Source: Deroplatys truncata (taxonomy: Eukaryota > Arthropoda > Insecta > Mantodea > Mantidae). From it: 64,000 bases of DNA. The notes beneath the pieces were generated by a model. That model was not told the origin of the DNA. It saw only the letters and a list, made by a program, of their open reading frames with translations, and made no database searches. Positions 11,609 to 23,179 of this stretch are shown here, piece after piece; position 1 is the stretch's first letter, and every line of letters begins with the position of its first letter. Made by a program: the position numbers and the translations under genes. Where the stretch lies: assembly GCA_030765065.1 (NCBI GenBank), contig CM060979.1, forward strand, positions 108,364,350 to 108,428,349, read 5' to 3'.

Positions 11609-11877
11609 AATGGACGCACTTTAACTACTATGGTCCTTAGCGTCCCATTTTATATTGGGCGTGAAAGGACTGGAAGTTTGCTCAGAGGCCTCTTTATTAG
11701 ACTTGAGAACTTCTTTTATATGCCGTAAATCTACGACACGGAACCACCGGATTTACTTTCCTTTCGAAGGAAGCCATGCTAGGTATTTTAATGCCTGAGA
11801 AAAGCCATTGCCCTCCGCCGGGTTTGAACCCGCGACCTCGGGAACTAGAGGTAACCACTACACTACGGAGAGCGACA
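11609..11877 (-). mobile_element. SINE-C, copy 1
   Basis: On the minus strand it begins near 11877 with a tRNA-like head: A-box-like TAGTGTAGTGGTTA, and B box GGTTCAAACCC near 11825. The SINE body runs down to about 11609. A second copy at 57721-57970 has the same order, including GAGGCCTCT, the CTTTCGAAGGAAG / CCTTCCAAAGGAAG stretch and GGTCCTTAGCG / GGTTCTTAGCG, which shows this is a dispersed family rather than a tRNA gene. No clear target duplication was found. Confidence 0.75.
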
Positions 11878-14260
11878 ATTTGGCAGCTGACATTAATACT
11901 TGCATTTGTGAACACTGGCAATGAGGTAAGCAATTTAATAAAACAAATTTTAAAAACTGAATGCTGAATAGATTCCGGTACTTTTGAAGCCATTCTTAGA
12001 CAATTTTGAAGCTGTGCCCTTGGCTTCAAATGTTGATGCTGATATCTCAAAATTGTATACATTTAGATAACGTTTAATGTTACCTACTTTGTTGTGGAGT
12101 AGTCATCCCCATAGCTCGTTCTACGTTGTCTAGTCTGCCGGCTGCTACAATGGTATAACTATGAGTTCTTTGTCTCAGGGCATGAGTGTATGTAATGTGA
12201 AAGGATAACACCAGTTTAGTAGTCTGATAAATTTTAATGTTGACTCAAATATTCTGTTTTAAAAGAGTCGCCAGCTGTTGAGTTAAAGAGTAAAATTCTT
12301 TCTATAATAATAATGAAGCGAAGCGTCAGTTAACGTTAGTCGCAGAAATGTTACTCGGAAAGATCCTTCGCAATAGCCGCTAAATCTTTGTGACTCGAGC
12401 GCGTCACTAGGCGCAACGCAACTTAAAAATGAATACTAATTACCACAAGCGCATCATACGAGAAAGTCACATGTTTTAGTAAGTATGTGAATGAATGAAT
12501 GAATGAATGAATGAGTGAGTGAGTGAATGAATGAGCCTGATATAAAATGTACCTATGCCCTTTTCTTAACTTAAGCTGCTCCTCCTATCGCTATCCCTAC
12601 CAATGTTCCTACTTGTGCAGTCCAATCTTAAAATTCTACGTATGCGTATGTGACACTGTTACTATGCGTTACGTCGCTAGACTCTTAAGAATTTCGCTCC
12701 CTTTCTAATTTGCAGAATTCTTGGCTACGTGACTTTGCAAACGTACGAAACTCACCTTCTAACTGAATTCCAGGAACCTTTTATACTAATGTACTTCCTT
12801 AACATTACTCGCTAATAGCCTTTTTCTTGGGATAAATCTTTTAAATCAGGCTTTACATTATGCATTGATTCAATATACAGAAATTATATATTGTAATTAT
12901 TTCTCTAAGTTACTATAATTTCTGTATTTAATTTTTTACATCCTCCCGTCAATAATTTTCAGTTCTTCACGATAAACACACTAGAAAGGGTGCAATAATT
13001 CTTGTAACACTCTGCAAACTGTTGCCTCTGGTATGTTGTTTCTCCCTCTGCTGTTTTTCGCTCTCGGTGACCACTGGGCTATTACAAAACACTCTCGTAT
13101 ACGAGGCAATAAAATATCCCTTGTGAGCAGAAAGGATATGAAATCCTTGCTACCAGATTGATTGATTCACGTTCCGCCTCTCAGGTGCAGTTAAAGTCAA
13201 GTACTTTGTCGATCATAAAAGTTAGATGCTCTAAAGATAAACAAGGGGCAGAGATATTGTCATTCAGGTAACGGTGAGTCAAGAGACGATTCTAAACAGC
13301 TGCCTTGGTTTTAAGGTTATGCTACAATACCCAACCTGGGAAAAAGTTTCACTGTTAAACTAGCCTTTATGTCTGGAAGCCCCCAGGGAATTTAGACTTT
13401 ACTATGATTTTATCTACTTTGCTTTGTTGTGCTTAGTTTAGTTTGGATTGAGGTAAAACAAGGTATAATAAAAGTCACACACAAAGAGTGAAATATATAT
13501 TCTCTGGAAGATTTATTTATAGACACTGCCTTGGTTGCAAACGTAACACTTTGGTGCAATGTTATCTGCATTTCCGATTTCTGTTTCTGCACCCACAATA
13601 AATAACTCTCTTTCGCTATATGGTTTAATAGAAAAAGAAATGAAAATTCTGAAAATGCGTTTCTTAGGTTATGGGTATCTGTATTCATAGTGTAGAAACT
13701 TTTTAGATGTTCTGGGAATTGCTTTAAACTTGAGGCCCAGGGGATATTAAAACACTAAAACTTCACAAAACGCAAAATATGATTGAGGTTCTTATATACT
13801 ATGAATAAAAATAGTTTTAGATAAACACTAATGATTTGGGGTTGAAAGTTATAAAGCATCGAAGCCCTAAATTTGATAAAAGTGGAAAATATTCGCATAC
13901 TCTAACTCTTAAACCATTTCTGTAATATAATACAAAATAGTTGCACACATATTAAAATTCAACATCTTCTGTTTAGGTTATTTCTCATAACAATGTTTTT
14001 TATGATGACTATTTCACACACTTATTATAAGGTGACTATTTAGGGACAAACGGGATATTGAATTAGAATTAAATGCAGCGGTCTGGTTTACTACTTGCTA
14101 TATATATTCATTCATTTTATTACCACAGCATATTTTTTTGGAAATGCAGAAATTTATACCTATACTGGACATTCATAAGTAATCAGTCTATTTTTAGATT
14201 ATTAATATTTTATAATGGCATTTCTTCTAATTTTATAGTTAAATAGCCAAAATAAATATA
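11878..14260. other. Unassigned AT-rich DNA
   Basis: Apart from a TGAA microsatellite at 12488-12535, I see no supported feature. Bases 12340-12430 and 13010-13390 are less AT-rich and could be old repeats. ORFs are short and lack motifs. Confidence 0.3.
12488..12535. repeat. (TGAA)n / (TGAG)n microsatellite
   Basis: About 12 tetranucleotide units; TGAA in the outer units and TGAG in the middle. It resembles the (TGAA)n tail of SINE-A, so it may be the residue of a lost SINE, but no SINE body adjoins it. Confidence 0.8.
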
Positions 14261-14263
14261 ACT

Positions 14264-14302
14264 CGAGAGCCAGATTTTCTCAAATAAAATCTGGAGCTCT
14301 CG
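14264..14302. repeat. Hairpin, 15-bp arms with a 2-nt bulge
   Basis: Arm 14264-14278 (CGAGAGCCAGATTTT) pairs with 14286-14302 apart from two extra bases, around a 7-nt loop. A second small inverted repeat follows (14343-14351 with 14358-14366). They may be the remains of a small foldback element. No gene adjoins them. Confidence 0.6.
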
Positions 14303-14309
14303 TTAGGTA

Positions 14310-15470
14310 TATTACTACTACAATAAAATACTTATGCCTTGGGCTTTGTTTAATTTAAAACAAAGCTATACCTTTAAAGTTTAATTACATTAATGTAAAA
14401 CAATCATATTTTTTTTAAATTTAACTTGGCAAAACTTAATGCTCAAATAAATAAGCATTAAAGCTTTTCGGTTTAAAATTTTCGTGTTTTTAGGCATTAT
14501 TTATATTTCCAACCTACTGAGTCTGAAGTTGCCGTTAAACTAATCGGATTTCACCAGTAATTTGTGCTCTCCCATTGTGCTCTAGGCTGTCTCTGTCTCT
14601 ATCTCTTTGCTAGGCTCTCCCCCTATACTCAATTGTTTTCTACAGAATTAAAAATGAAAGGTTAGTTACATGTAAACTTAAAATTGAAAGATGTTATCTG
14701 TCAACAATAGGTGTTTAGCCCTGGAGGAAACAAATCTCTAGGTATCCTACAATGAACTGCTGAGAAAACTGAATAGAGTAAACAAGAAGCACCATGTACT
14801 TATAAGCCGTAACTAAACGCATGTGTTAATCAACCAATAACGGAAGAGGTGGAGCTTTTGGGGAACAAATATAAATGGTAATGGTCAGGAGTTAAGGCAG
14901 TTTGCAACATACAATACCATTAAAATAGCAAACACATTTTTTAGGAAGAGAGGCTTTCACAAGTTTACATGGACTGAAAAAGGGCAACGATGTCTTAAAA
15001 TTATATTAATGAAATCCAAGATCTTTCAATTCTTAGAGATAGTATTTAATCATTGCGTCTGTGTTGCTAATGGCTAAATGGAAGAAAAATATTCCAAAAT
15101 GTCCAAAAATACCAGAAATATTTAAAGTTTACCTCTTAGAGCAGAAATGCATTAAAGATTTATATAATCTCAGAAATACAGGAATATTTAATGGAAACGC
15201 CAACATCTGACCATATAGAATAAGAATGGAATAATCTCAAAGGATGTATAGAAAGAGCGACATTTGAAACAATATGAAAGAAAAGTAAAGTGACGAAAAG
15301 AAAAGGAATTAAAAACGCAACTATTGGAAACGAAAAGCATATCTGAAATTTCTACAAAAGAAAACATAAATCCAGAGAAGAATATAAACAAAAACGAAAT
15401 CACGCCAAGCAATTGGTTAAGAGAAACATATACTGGTTCTTGGAAACGATATTGCAGTCATAGAAATTGT
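14310..15470. other. Unassigned AT-rich DNA
   Basis: No motif-bearing ORF. The minus-strand frame at 15188-15412 is of low complexity and has no recognised feature. Confidence 0.3.
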
Positions 15471-15474
15471 TTGA

Positions 15475-15660
15475 AGACTACTTCTGTGGTTTGGTGGTTG
15501 CTAACCTCCAAATGCATAGGTTACGGGTTCCATTCCCGGCTATAGGGTGAGAATTTTTCTTTAGCCAGCATTATTCCTCATCCTCTCTAAAGTCTGTAGG
15601 TATGAGTGAGAGTGTAAATATGTGTGTGAATTTAATGTATTAACCAAAAGTAATACCAGT
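15475..15660 (+). mobile_element. tRNA-headed SINE-like sequence
   Basis: An A-box-like GTGGTTTGGTGGTTGC (near 15487) and a B-box-like GGGTTCCATTCCCGG (15526-15540) are spaced as in a tRNA. About 120 bp of body follows, with CCTCATCCTCTCTAAAGTC. The tRNA fold is imperfect and no target duplication was found. It differs from the other SINE families of the window. Confidence 0.5.
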
Positions 15661-16590
15661 CCAAAGATTTCACATCACTTTAAGTAAGCGAGTGAAAAAT
15701 CAGCTGATGAGTGATGAGCAATTGTTCCAAAAGTGAAAAGCTGCCGATATGACCTTAATGCTAAAGGACACTTCGTAGAGAATGAACGTTTTACTGCTTA
15801 TTAAAGAATGTTTTCTGAGTATATCTATATCAAGATTTTAGCCATCTTCAAATCTTTTAAAGATAAACATGTTTAAATATCGTAAAATAATATTTACTTT
15901 CATTTATAGGTAAATAATGATCAGAACTTCGCAAAATTTTTATTATGAGTCTCTATAAGTAGCTCAACATGCCGGTTAACTATTGTTTTAGCTGAGGGAC
16001 TTATTTAATTAAAAAATAATAGTCACCAGAAGATAATTTTTTATATTTATAACTTTTTCGTGAAAACCATATAGCTTAGGATCAAAATCTTAACCTACTA
16101 AATGCAGCTAAATATTCTCTACCATCCCAAACAATTTCAAACTTCTGAGTTGAATAGATTTGAGAAAAGTGTACCTGAAGTTTAAAAAATAAAACTTACG
16201 GAAAATGAGAGGAAAACAAAAGTGAGCACATTGTTACCTACCAATATACTATAGCATCACTGGATCATAAGAGCCCTTTAAATGTCTAAATAACAAAAAA
16301 TACTTATGTGTGTTCCTTATACCACCTGTAATGGATTGAAACAAAACATAAATTTTTTTAACCCAAACCGCCAAGTGACCTTAGGCGGCATATAAATGGA
16401 ACACAAAAAGTTGTGCGCATGGAAGGCACACTGTGCCGTTTAAAAAGTTCATTGGAATCGATCATAGAAGGACTCACATGTATGAATATAATTACATCAG
16501 AGCAGTGGAAACAATATTACAAGTCTGCATGTTATACTGGAGACACAATTTAAGAGGATATTAAAATTAATATAATAGCATTGATTGGAT
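15661..16590. other. Unassigned AT-rich DNA
   Basis: This may hold the decayed 5' part of the LINE that starts to be readable near 16600, but no endonuclease motif could be seen. Confidence 0.3.
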
Positions 16591-16599
16591 TGATTTAAT

Positions 16600-17880
16600 T
16601 ACATAAGAATAATTACAGGAAGCACTGAGAAAGATGGAAAATAGAAAGGCATCTGTACCTGATGGAGTTAATGCCGAATTGCTTAAAGGAGGTTTACTAC
16701 TAAGTTTAGATTGCTGCATTTATATAATACATGTTGGCAAAGTTAAAGTGTCTGATTCTTGGGAATATCTGAGATAATATCAGTATTTAAGAAGGGAAAT
16801 CAAGGTAATTGTAAAAAGTATAAAGGTAAAACCTGTTAAATTCTGCATATAAGGTATACATTAAAATCATTAATAAGACATTCAAAATCATATCTGAAGC
16901 ACAGCTTAATGAGTAACAATCTGGCTTTAGAAAAGGTCGCTCCTGCAGTGATATAGAGAATTGAACTCATTGACTTCGAAAAGGCTTTTAATTCTATTGA
17001 CAGAAATAAAATATGGCAAATAATATACAAAACTGGCTATCCTAAACATTTAGTTGAAACTGTCAAATGTGTCCATAGAAATACAAGAATAATGGTTAGC
17101 ACTGGTATGTTAAAGTCATAATCTATAATAATAAAAAACAATGGATTGAGACAAGATTGTAGTCTGTCACCTACAATTTTATACCTATATTGGAGACATA
17201 ATTAGTAACTGGAAGAATGAAGTAACTCTAGGTATACTAATAAGTATAACTAAATATGTAAACATAATGTTATGCACAGATGATATAGAAATAATATAGA
17301 ATATCGAGTATTAGTTGAAAACATCTACAAGCAAAACGAAAGCTATGACCCATCAGAATAAATACGCTGTGTGCTCAAAACTAGTAATAGAAAATGAAAT
17401 ACTGGAACAAGTAAATTATTTTGATATCTGGGATGTAACATAAGCATTAATAGACAAGGATATTGAAAATAAATTGAATACATTCTAATCAATTTGTGGG
17501 ACAATAAATATAACTATTCAAAATAAAACCCGATAAGATACAAACTTAAAGTATTTAGGTAATGGCTGTACCGGTGTTAATATTCGGAAGCGAAACTTGG
17601 ATAACATACGAAAGAGACAAGTTTAAGATACTTTTCAACGGAAGTGAAATTTCTTCGTAGATTGAAAGGATGCAGCACAATGGATTTCATACGAAATGAA
17701 ATTACGAAAATAATTAAGTATATATAACTTAAATGGAGAAGTGAAGGAGTATAAAATAATTGGAGAGCCCATTTATCCGGAATGAATACTAAAAAGAGTT
17801 CCAGTCTTGGTGAATAGCTATTGGCCTCAAGATAGAAGAGGTTTTTGATGTTCAAGAAAGAGATGGTCATAGCACTGTGA
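16600..17880 (+). pseudogene. LINE reverse transcriptase remnant, third family
   Basis: Plus-strand RT landmarks in order: ALRKMENRKASVPDGVNAEL at 16622, a frame with KKGNQGNCKKYKG near 16793, SGFRKGRSCSD near 16920, and DFEKAFNSIDRNKIWQII near 16974, which keeps the first catalytic aspartate. Next come INNGLRQDCSLSPTILYLY near 17136 and a CTDD box near 17278 in place of YADD. After the RT comes the usual C-terminal text: ILEQVNYF near 17402, DKDIENKLNTF near 17455, KFLRRLKGCSTMDFIRNEI near 17648. A GATGATAGTGATAG-like tail (17925-17940) may be the original 3' simple repeat. The wording fits an RTE- or CR1/L2-like clade; I cannot decide which. Many stops and frameshifts. Confidence 0.72.
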
Positions 17881-17944
17881 AGTTGGAACAGGCAAGAGTG
17901 TCTAATCCTTTCAGTATGATGATAGTGATAGTGATGATGAATAA

Positions 17945-19780
17945 AAAACGTGCTTCTGTTTTAGTACAAAGGCACCTATTATTTAGCACTGTATGAAAAA
18001 ATAATAAAATTAGCAAAATGCTTGTTTATCATCTACTTTAAAGTGGAGTTTTGTTAGTATCAAGTACTTAATTGTGAGTAAAGTACGACAATACCTTTAT
18101 TACTGAAAAATACGTTTGGCAATGTTTTTATAATATTTTAGCAGAAGCTGGAATATAATACGCAATATGTGCTATCACACGCATTAACAAGCACATCTGT
18201 TGGCCTATTAAATTAATAAGTATTATAAACGGGTTGTATGCGTGAGAATGTCATGGTTATTAGATATTATCTTTTGGAGAGAAAGAGAGAGAGTTTGCGT
18301 ATAATTAGTTTGTGGTGTGCAAGACAGGTTAATTAATGAACTATGAGTAACATTTTATGACAATAGGCAACAATTCCCTGCGGTCATTATGCATAATATT
18401 GGTTATTATATTTCCCCCCAAAGGCCGAAACAATTTCCTCAGTTTAGGACGTTGCTAATGGTTTAAGCTGTATGTCCGCTTTGTATATAACAACTACATA
18501 CTTTGAAACAAATACAGCGCTGCTATTTCCTCCACATGAAGTTTCAAAAGCGAACATTGTTTCTCACGAGGTGCTGAAAGAATGAGCGTACATATGTGTG
18601 CAGGAATGTAATTCGTTAGGGAAAGAGAAGTTGTGAGCAACGACTCTCCAGAGAAGTGGTGCAGGACACGTTATTTGTGGGCGACGTCCGAGGATTTAAT
18701 GCGCGATTAGAAAGCATTTATCTTATACAACAGGATGAGACACGGGTGTTCTTTGTGTCTATACGGATCATTGAATTTTCTCCTTTATTTTTCTTTTCCA
18801 CATTACATTTTACATGCTGTTTTTGGAGCCCTTTCTAAATCTTCCTGTTACATTTGCTGGTGGGCGTAGGGGAGTATAAAAGCTGAAAATGCTTCATTTG
18901 TAGGGTTATTTTCTTAAATGACAACATTTGATTTTTCCATTTAAGTACAAATTTGTGCTGTTTTTTTATTTCAATATATATCCAATCCCATGATAAATTA
19001 GTGTCTGGTATAGGAAAACACTAACTTCAAGAATAATCTACATAATTCTAGGCAATTTTTATTTCGCATCCTTGAATCTACAACAGCAGTGTTTAATCCC
19101 ATATTTATAATAAATGATCATAATTATAATAATAATAAACAATAATACATAGCCGATGCTCTGCGTTGGAAATATTCTCTTTTTCCCCATGGCAAAAAAA
19201 AAAGACATAAAAATAAACTGTGATAATATTCAGCAAAGTTTGGAGACTGATTCCTCATAGATATTAACAAGCATATAATGAAGAAAGGTTTTGTTATAAT
19301 TAATTTCAAATCAGGCAGATTATCGGATAGCAGTGATGCTGCAGCATATCGAGCTCCACTCACCTCGGTCGAGTAGTATCTGTAATGTTTATTTTCTACC
19401 CTTTATTTATCTGTTGTTTAGACACCTACATTTGTACACGGCCAGCCTATGCCTGAGAAGTGTACATGAAGGCCCATATGAATAAAGAAATCTCACAGTA
19501 TATACGCAGAGGGTCGCTGTATGGTTGGCCAAAGTTCGCGCGTGTGCATGCTCTGCCTGCACTGCAGTGACCTCGGTATTTTTCCGCTGCGCACTAGTGG
19601 TGAATGGCGTGCTCAAGGCATTATACGAGATTCATTATGCGTCAGTTGCTACCTTATGTTTGTGCTGTGATCACAGAGTTTGTCCATTTCAAAGGAGAAC
19701 GTTTATTAAGGTTTTGTGTGTTCTTGTTATTTTTGCTGTTCTTGTCTTGTTATTGGTTCACTGAAATGCTTACTGACAAA
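17945..19780. other. Unassigned AT-rich DNA
   Basis: No ORF with a recognised motif and no terminal repeats. Bases 18540-18730 and 19400-19620 are less AT-rich; nothing in them could be named. Confidence 0.3.
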
Positions 19781-19784
19781 TTTA

Positions 19785-20160
19785 TGCTTAAACAACGAAT
19801 TTTTATGTCGGGAGAATAATTTTGTGAGAAATTTCCTGATATTCAAGTTCCAGGTAAATAAACTGTTACACGTCTGGTTAATAAGTTTGGGACAATAGGA
19901 TTGCTAAACGCTAAACCTAAGAAGCGAAAACGAAATGTTCTAGCGGAGGGAAAAAATTACGAAATTGGGCACCATTCCAACCCTAAAAAATAAAGGAACA
20001 ATCACCACACCATAGACGAACTTAAGGACAGTATCCCGAGTTTAGAGTCATAACGACATATCTACAGAATTTGCCTTTTCACATATCTGTATCACCACCG
20101 TCTCGGAAATCAAACAGCGGAACTCCTATCCTTAACCTTCCGGAGATAGTCTGTAGCATA
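19785..20160 (+). pseudogene. mariner/Tc1-type transposase N-terminus, probably internally deleted
   Basis: A frame beginning LKQRIFM near 19788, then EKFPDIQVPGK (near 19828-19859), then after one stop TVTRLVNKFGTIGLLNAKP and KKRKRNVL, matches the N-terminal helix-turn-helix DNA-binding region of mariner/Tc1-type transposases. It is followed almost at once (near 20012) by HTIDELKDSI, text that in this family belongs to the C-terminus. If so, the DDE/D core has been lost by an internal deletion, as in MITE-like derivatives. No terminal inverted repeats were located. Confidence 0.5.
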
Positions 20161-20169
20161 CTTATAAAT

Positions 20170-21190
20170 ACATTTTAAAGTTTGTCACAATAGGCATTGC
20201 CTTTTACGCCATTTTGGATCCTTTTGTAGTACTACGATATTACAGGTAAATGATATAACAGCATATATGCAGATACGTCGTTTTGTCACTAAACAGGAGC
20301 TGTGTATTTTTAGATGCGTATCCAAAATGCAGAGCAATCTGTAACTTCATATGCGTTGTCGAAGTAACATTGCAATAAACAATGTTGACATCAGGGTTTA
20401 TCCATTATTGTCTGTATGGGGCACATCAAAAACATTATAAGTAATTTGAATACATAAATACATCATTCAAGCCTTTGCTGTTCTGCGTCAACATATTTTA
20501 TAGAGGAAGAAAAGGTCTTAATCTTTTTGAAGAATTAAAAGTTTGCTACGGAAGAGAATTTAAGTGCATTAAAGGATCTTAATTATCAGCCAGCAATAAA
20601 CTCTATAGTGATGACATTTATGGTAGGTGTAATTTATGCAGCATTAATGCAAAGGAATCGATCGGAGTTAAAAGGATAAGAACTATTTATGAACAAATAA
20701 TTACCCAAAAAGTTTCCCTTGTGTTATTAATCTTGCAACATTGTAAATCAAGGTGCAAGGGACTAATATGAACATATGTATAATTTTTCTTTCTCCAAAA
20801 AATTAGAAAAATATGAGTAGCTTTCAGCTTCCATTAATTATTTCCTCATAAGCTTAGAAATATTTACTTATATTAAAAATATTGCACCTTTGTATTATAT
20901 TCACTCTTTAAATTTTCGGAGTAGCATTTTTTTCAGATCGTCCTATTACCTTTGTTCAGAAATCTTTAAATATTGCACCTCTACTAAATACTGAGGGACA
21001 AACCATTGCTATTGACAGTTAAAATGTAATCTTGCAAGAAGGGAAATAACTGAATAAAATTTTAGATAAGGGTGATTAAAGAAATTGGCAATGATATTAG
21101 TGAGTTGTTATTAAATGAAAAATTTGACAGAGGGGATGAGATAAGTTAAAAAACAGACAAAGAACCTAACCGGAGAAATGAAAGATAAGT
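20170..21190. other. Unassigned AT-rich DNA
   Basis: No supported feature; ORFs are short. Confidence 0.3.
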
Positions 21191-21194
21191 TTTA

Positions 21195-21385
21195 TATATA
21201 ATTGGGGAAGCTACATTTTTCTTCCAGAGGCAAATATATCCCTGGACGGCCAGTTAAATCGAATAACATCTCAAAATGCTTAATAAAATGCAGTCTAAAT
21301 TCACTGAAGCTGATAAGACTAAAACTTTATGAAGCATTTTGGTATTTAGGTGATACAGACAAGTAACAGTTATACAACAGTTCAC
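21195..21385 (+). pseudogene. Transposon-associated protein fragment of an uncharacterised insect type
   Basis: One frame reads SRGKYIPGRPVK near 21221, then a Cys-containing KCLIKCS near 21277, then RLKLYEAFWYLGDTDK near 21319-21366, before a stop. The order (basic RGK segment, Cys pair, then a Phe-Trp-x-Leu-Gly-Asp segment) is familiar from uncharacterised, repeat-encoded insect proteins, but I cannot name the family. It is short and broken at both ends. Confidence 0.3.
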
Positions 21386-21513
21386 TTTTATAAGAATGAT
21401 TGCATACGCAAAGTACGAGGACTTCTATACGCTCCTCTAACAAAAAATTAAGAAATAAATACTTTTTAAACAAAGTAATGAGTGTATCATAATTTCTTTA
21501 AATCCAAGATGGT

Positions 21514-21563
21514 AACTTTGATTTAGTTACAGCTAGTCTACAAGCTGTAACTAAATCAAAGTT
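21514..21563. repeat. Perfect 21-bp inverted repeat (hairpin)
   Basis: Arm 21514-21534 is the exact reverse complement of 21543-21563, with an 8-nt loop. The stem starts AACTTTGATTTAG. No T-run, coding gene or transposon end adjoins it. Confidence 0.9.
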
Positions 21564-21569
21564 TGCTTA

Positions 21570-22300
21570 GGAAAAATTAGATCTCACATCAATAGCTTTC
21601 CAAAACTCCACTCACATTATGCTAGAAAGGATTCGGAGTTAGAGAGACTGTCCCATGAGTTAAATCTTCGAAAAATGTACCTAATGTGTGTTGAAACTTG
21701 CAAAAACGATGGCACCACCCCTGGAATACACAATGTTTTTATTTAAACATATTTAATACAGAATTTAACTTGTCCTTCCATCTATCTAAAAATGATTTAT
21801 GAATACGTGCTACAGGTACTCCATATGAATGCTACAGGGATGCTCACATTGATATAAAATGTTTAACTTAGGGCTAGGAAGAATAGCATTAAGATGGAAA
21901 CAGCACCAGGAACTAATTTACCTGAATGTGATCTGGAGACAGTATACTACTGTCCAAAACGTAGTTTTATCGACGAAAACTTGCTGTGTACACCATAATA
22001 TAAGAGCAAAAGGAACCCCAAACACGGATCTGAAAAATTGCCTCATGCTTCTTTAATTGTGTAGAAAAAATGCAAATGGTAAAATACTGAAATTTCTTTT
22101 CCTATACATGTGGAGGGCAAAACAGAAATACAAGCATCTGTGCTGTGTTCTTCTATACCGTTGAGCATCTTGATATCCCTGTAATAAACCACATTTGAGC
22201 CAAGCCACTCGCAAATGAGGTGCGACTCTGTTCTTACCTCAATAGAAATAGGACAAAACTGCTTGTTATATTTTATCACTCACTGCTGTCAAAATGACAA
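21570..22300. other. Unassigned AT-rich DNA
   Basis: No recognised ORF or repeat; a RptX copy begins right after. Confidence 0.3.
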
Positions 22301-22302
22301 AA

Positions 22303-22983
22303 CAAATCTGATGTGTTACACTCACATGACTTTCTCTTCTCTTGTACAAATTATTTTACAAACGCTTATTCTCCATATGCTTCATGTTAATCGAGATATG
22401 GAGATGTTAATCTTATTGCTAATTTTCTTGTAGATGCAAGGGGAATTGGTAGGCTTTAAGCTATAGTCAAAACTTTAAGAGCTGGTTGCTATGTGGAGTA
22501 TTCCATTCTCTTTGCATTACCAGGACACAAAAAAATGAATAACTAATTTCCATTTAAGAAAAAGTATTGGAAAGTTTAAGGGAATAAAAAGCAATATCCA
22601 GAAAATGGTTCACTCAACAAAAAAATAAATGTATATGACATAAATTGCGATCTACATTTCTTGTGTAGTAAAATTTTGTCTATCTCTTATGGTTTACCAG
22701 TTATGCAAAGTCGTTCACAATGAAGAATACTTTTGGAGACATTCCCAGAAAATTCAAGATATACGTTTTATTTGTCATGAAAATATCTTAAACATATGAT
22801 ACTTTAATCAAAATCATTAGAGTCATTTATGAGAAAATTAAAATTCTCGAAAAATGTTCGATGCAAAGGGTAATCTGGGGTGGGGGAATTTTCTTGAAAA
22901 CCTTCGTGTCGTATCTCGGGAAAATACTGAACCTAAATACCAAGTTTGGTGGTTATCCGACTGTTCGTTTCTGAGTTATGCTG

Positions 22984-23038
<55 letters not shown>

Positions 23039-23178
23039 AAACGGACATGTTTCCAAAAATGCTTTTTTTGGATTCAGGGGGTCTCAAAACATACATTTAC
23101 GGTGAAATCTCGATATCGAATTTTTCGGTGGAATACAATACTTCCCCTACTTACTATACGTAGTAGAGAAAGTAAAAA
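22303..23178 (+). mobile_element. RptX copy 1 (reference copy, near full length)
   Basis: This ~876-bp sequence is the fullest copy of the most frequent unclassified repeat in the window. It opens AAATCTGATGTGTTAC and closes GTAGAGAAAGTAAAAA. Near the ends, ACTTTCTCT (22329) and AGAGAAAGT (23165) are inverted to each other, giving a short subterminal inverted repeat; in other copies it extends to ACTTTCTCTACT. Inside, recurring landmarks are GTTCACTCAACAAAA, GGTTTACCAGTTATGCAAAG, CAAAATCATTAGAG and a (CA)n tract. No ORF is conserved between copies and no RNA polymerase III boxes are seen. Class unknown: a non-autonomous DNA element or a non-coding retroelement are both possible. Confidence 0.8.
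22986..23036. repeat. (CA)n microsatellite inside RptX
   Basis: A pure CA run of about 25 units. The same position in other RptX copies carries a short or long CA tract, so it arose from a CA-rich seed within the element. Confidence 0.95.
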
Positions 23179-23179
23179 T

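Noticed and set aside
22303-23178. RptX as a Helitron
   Set aside because: It begins with ATCTGATG and has short stems near both ends, but neither orientation ends in CTRR after the hairpin, and A/T target placement is not consistent between copies.
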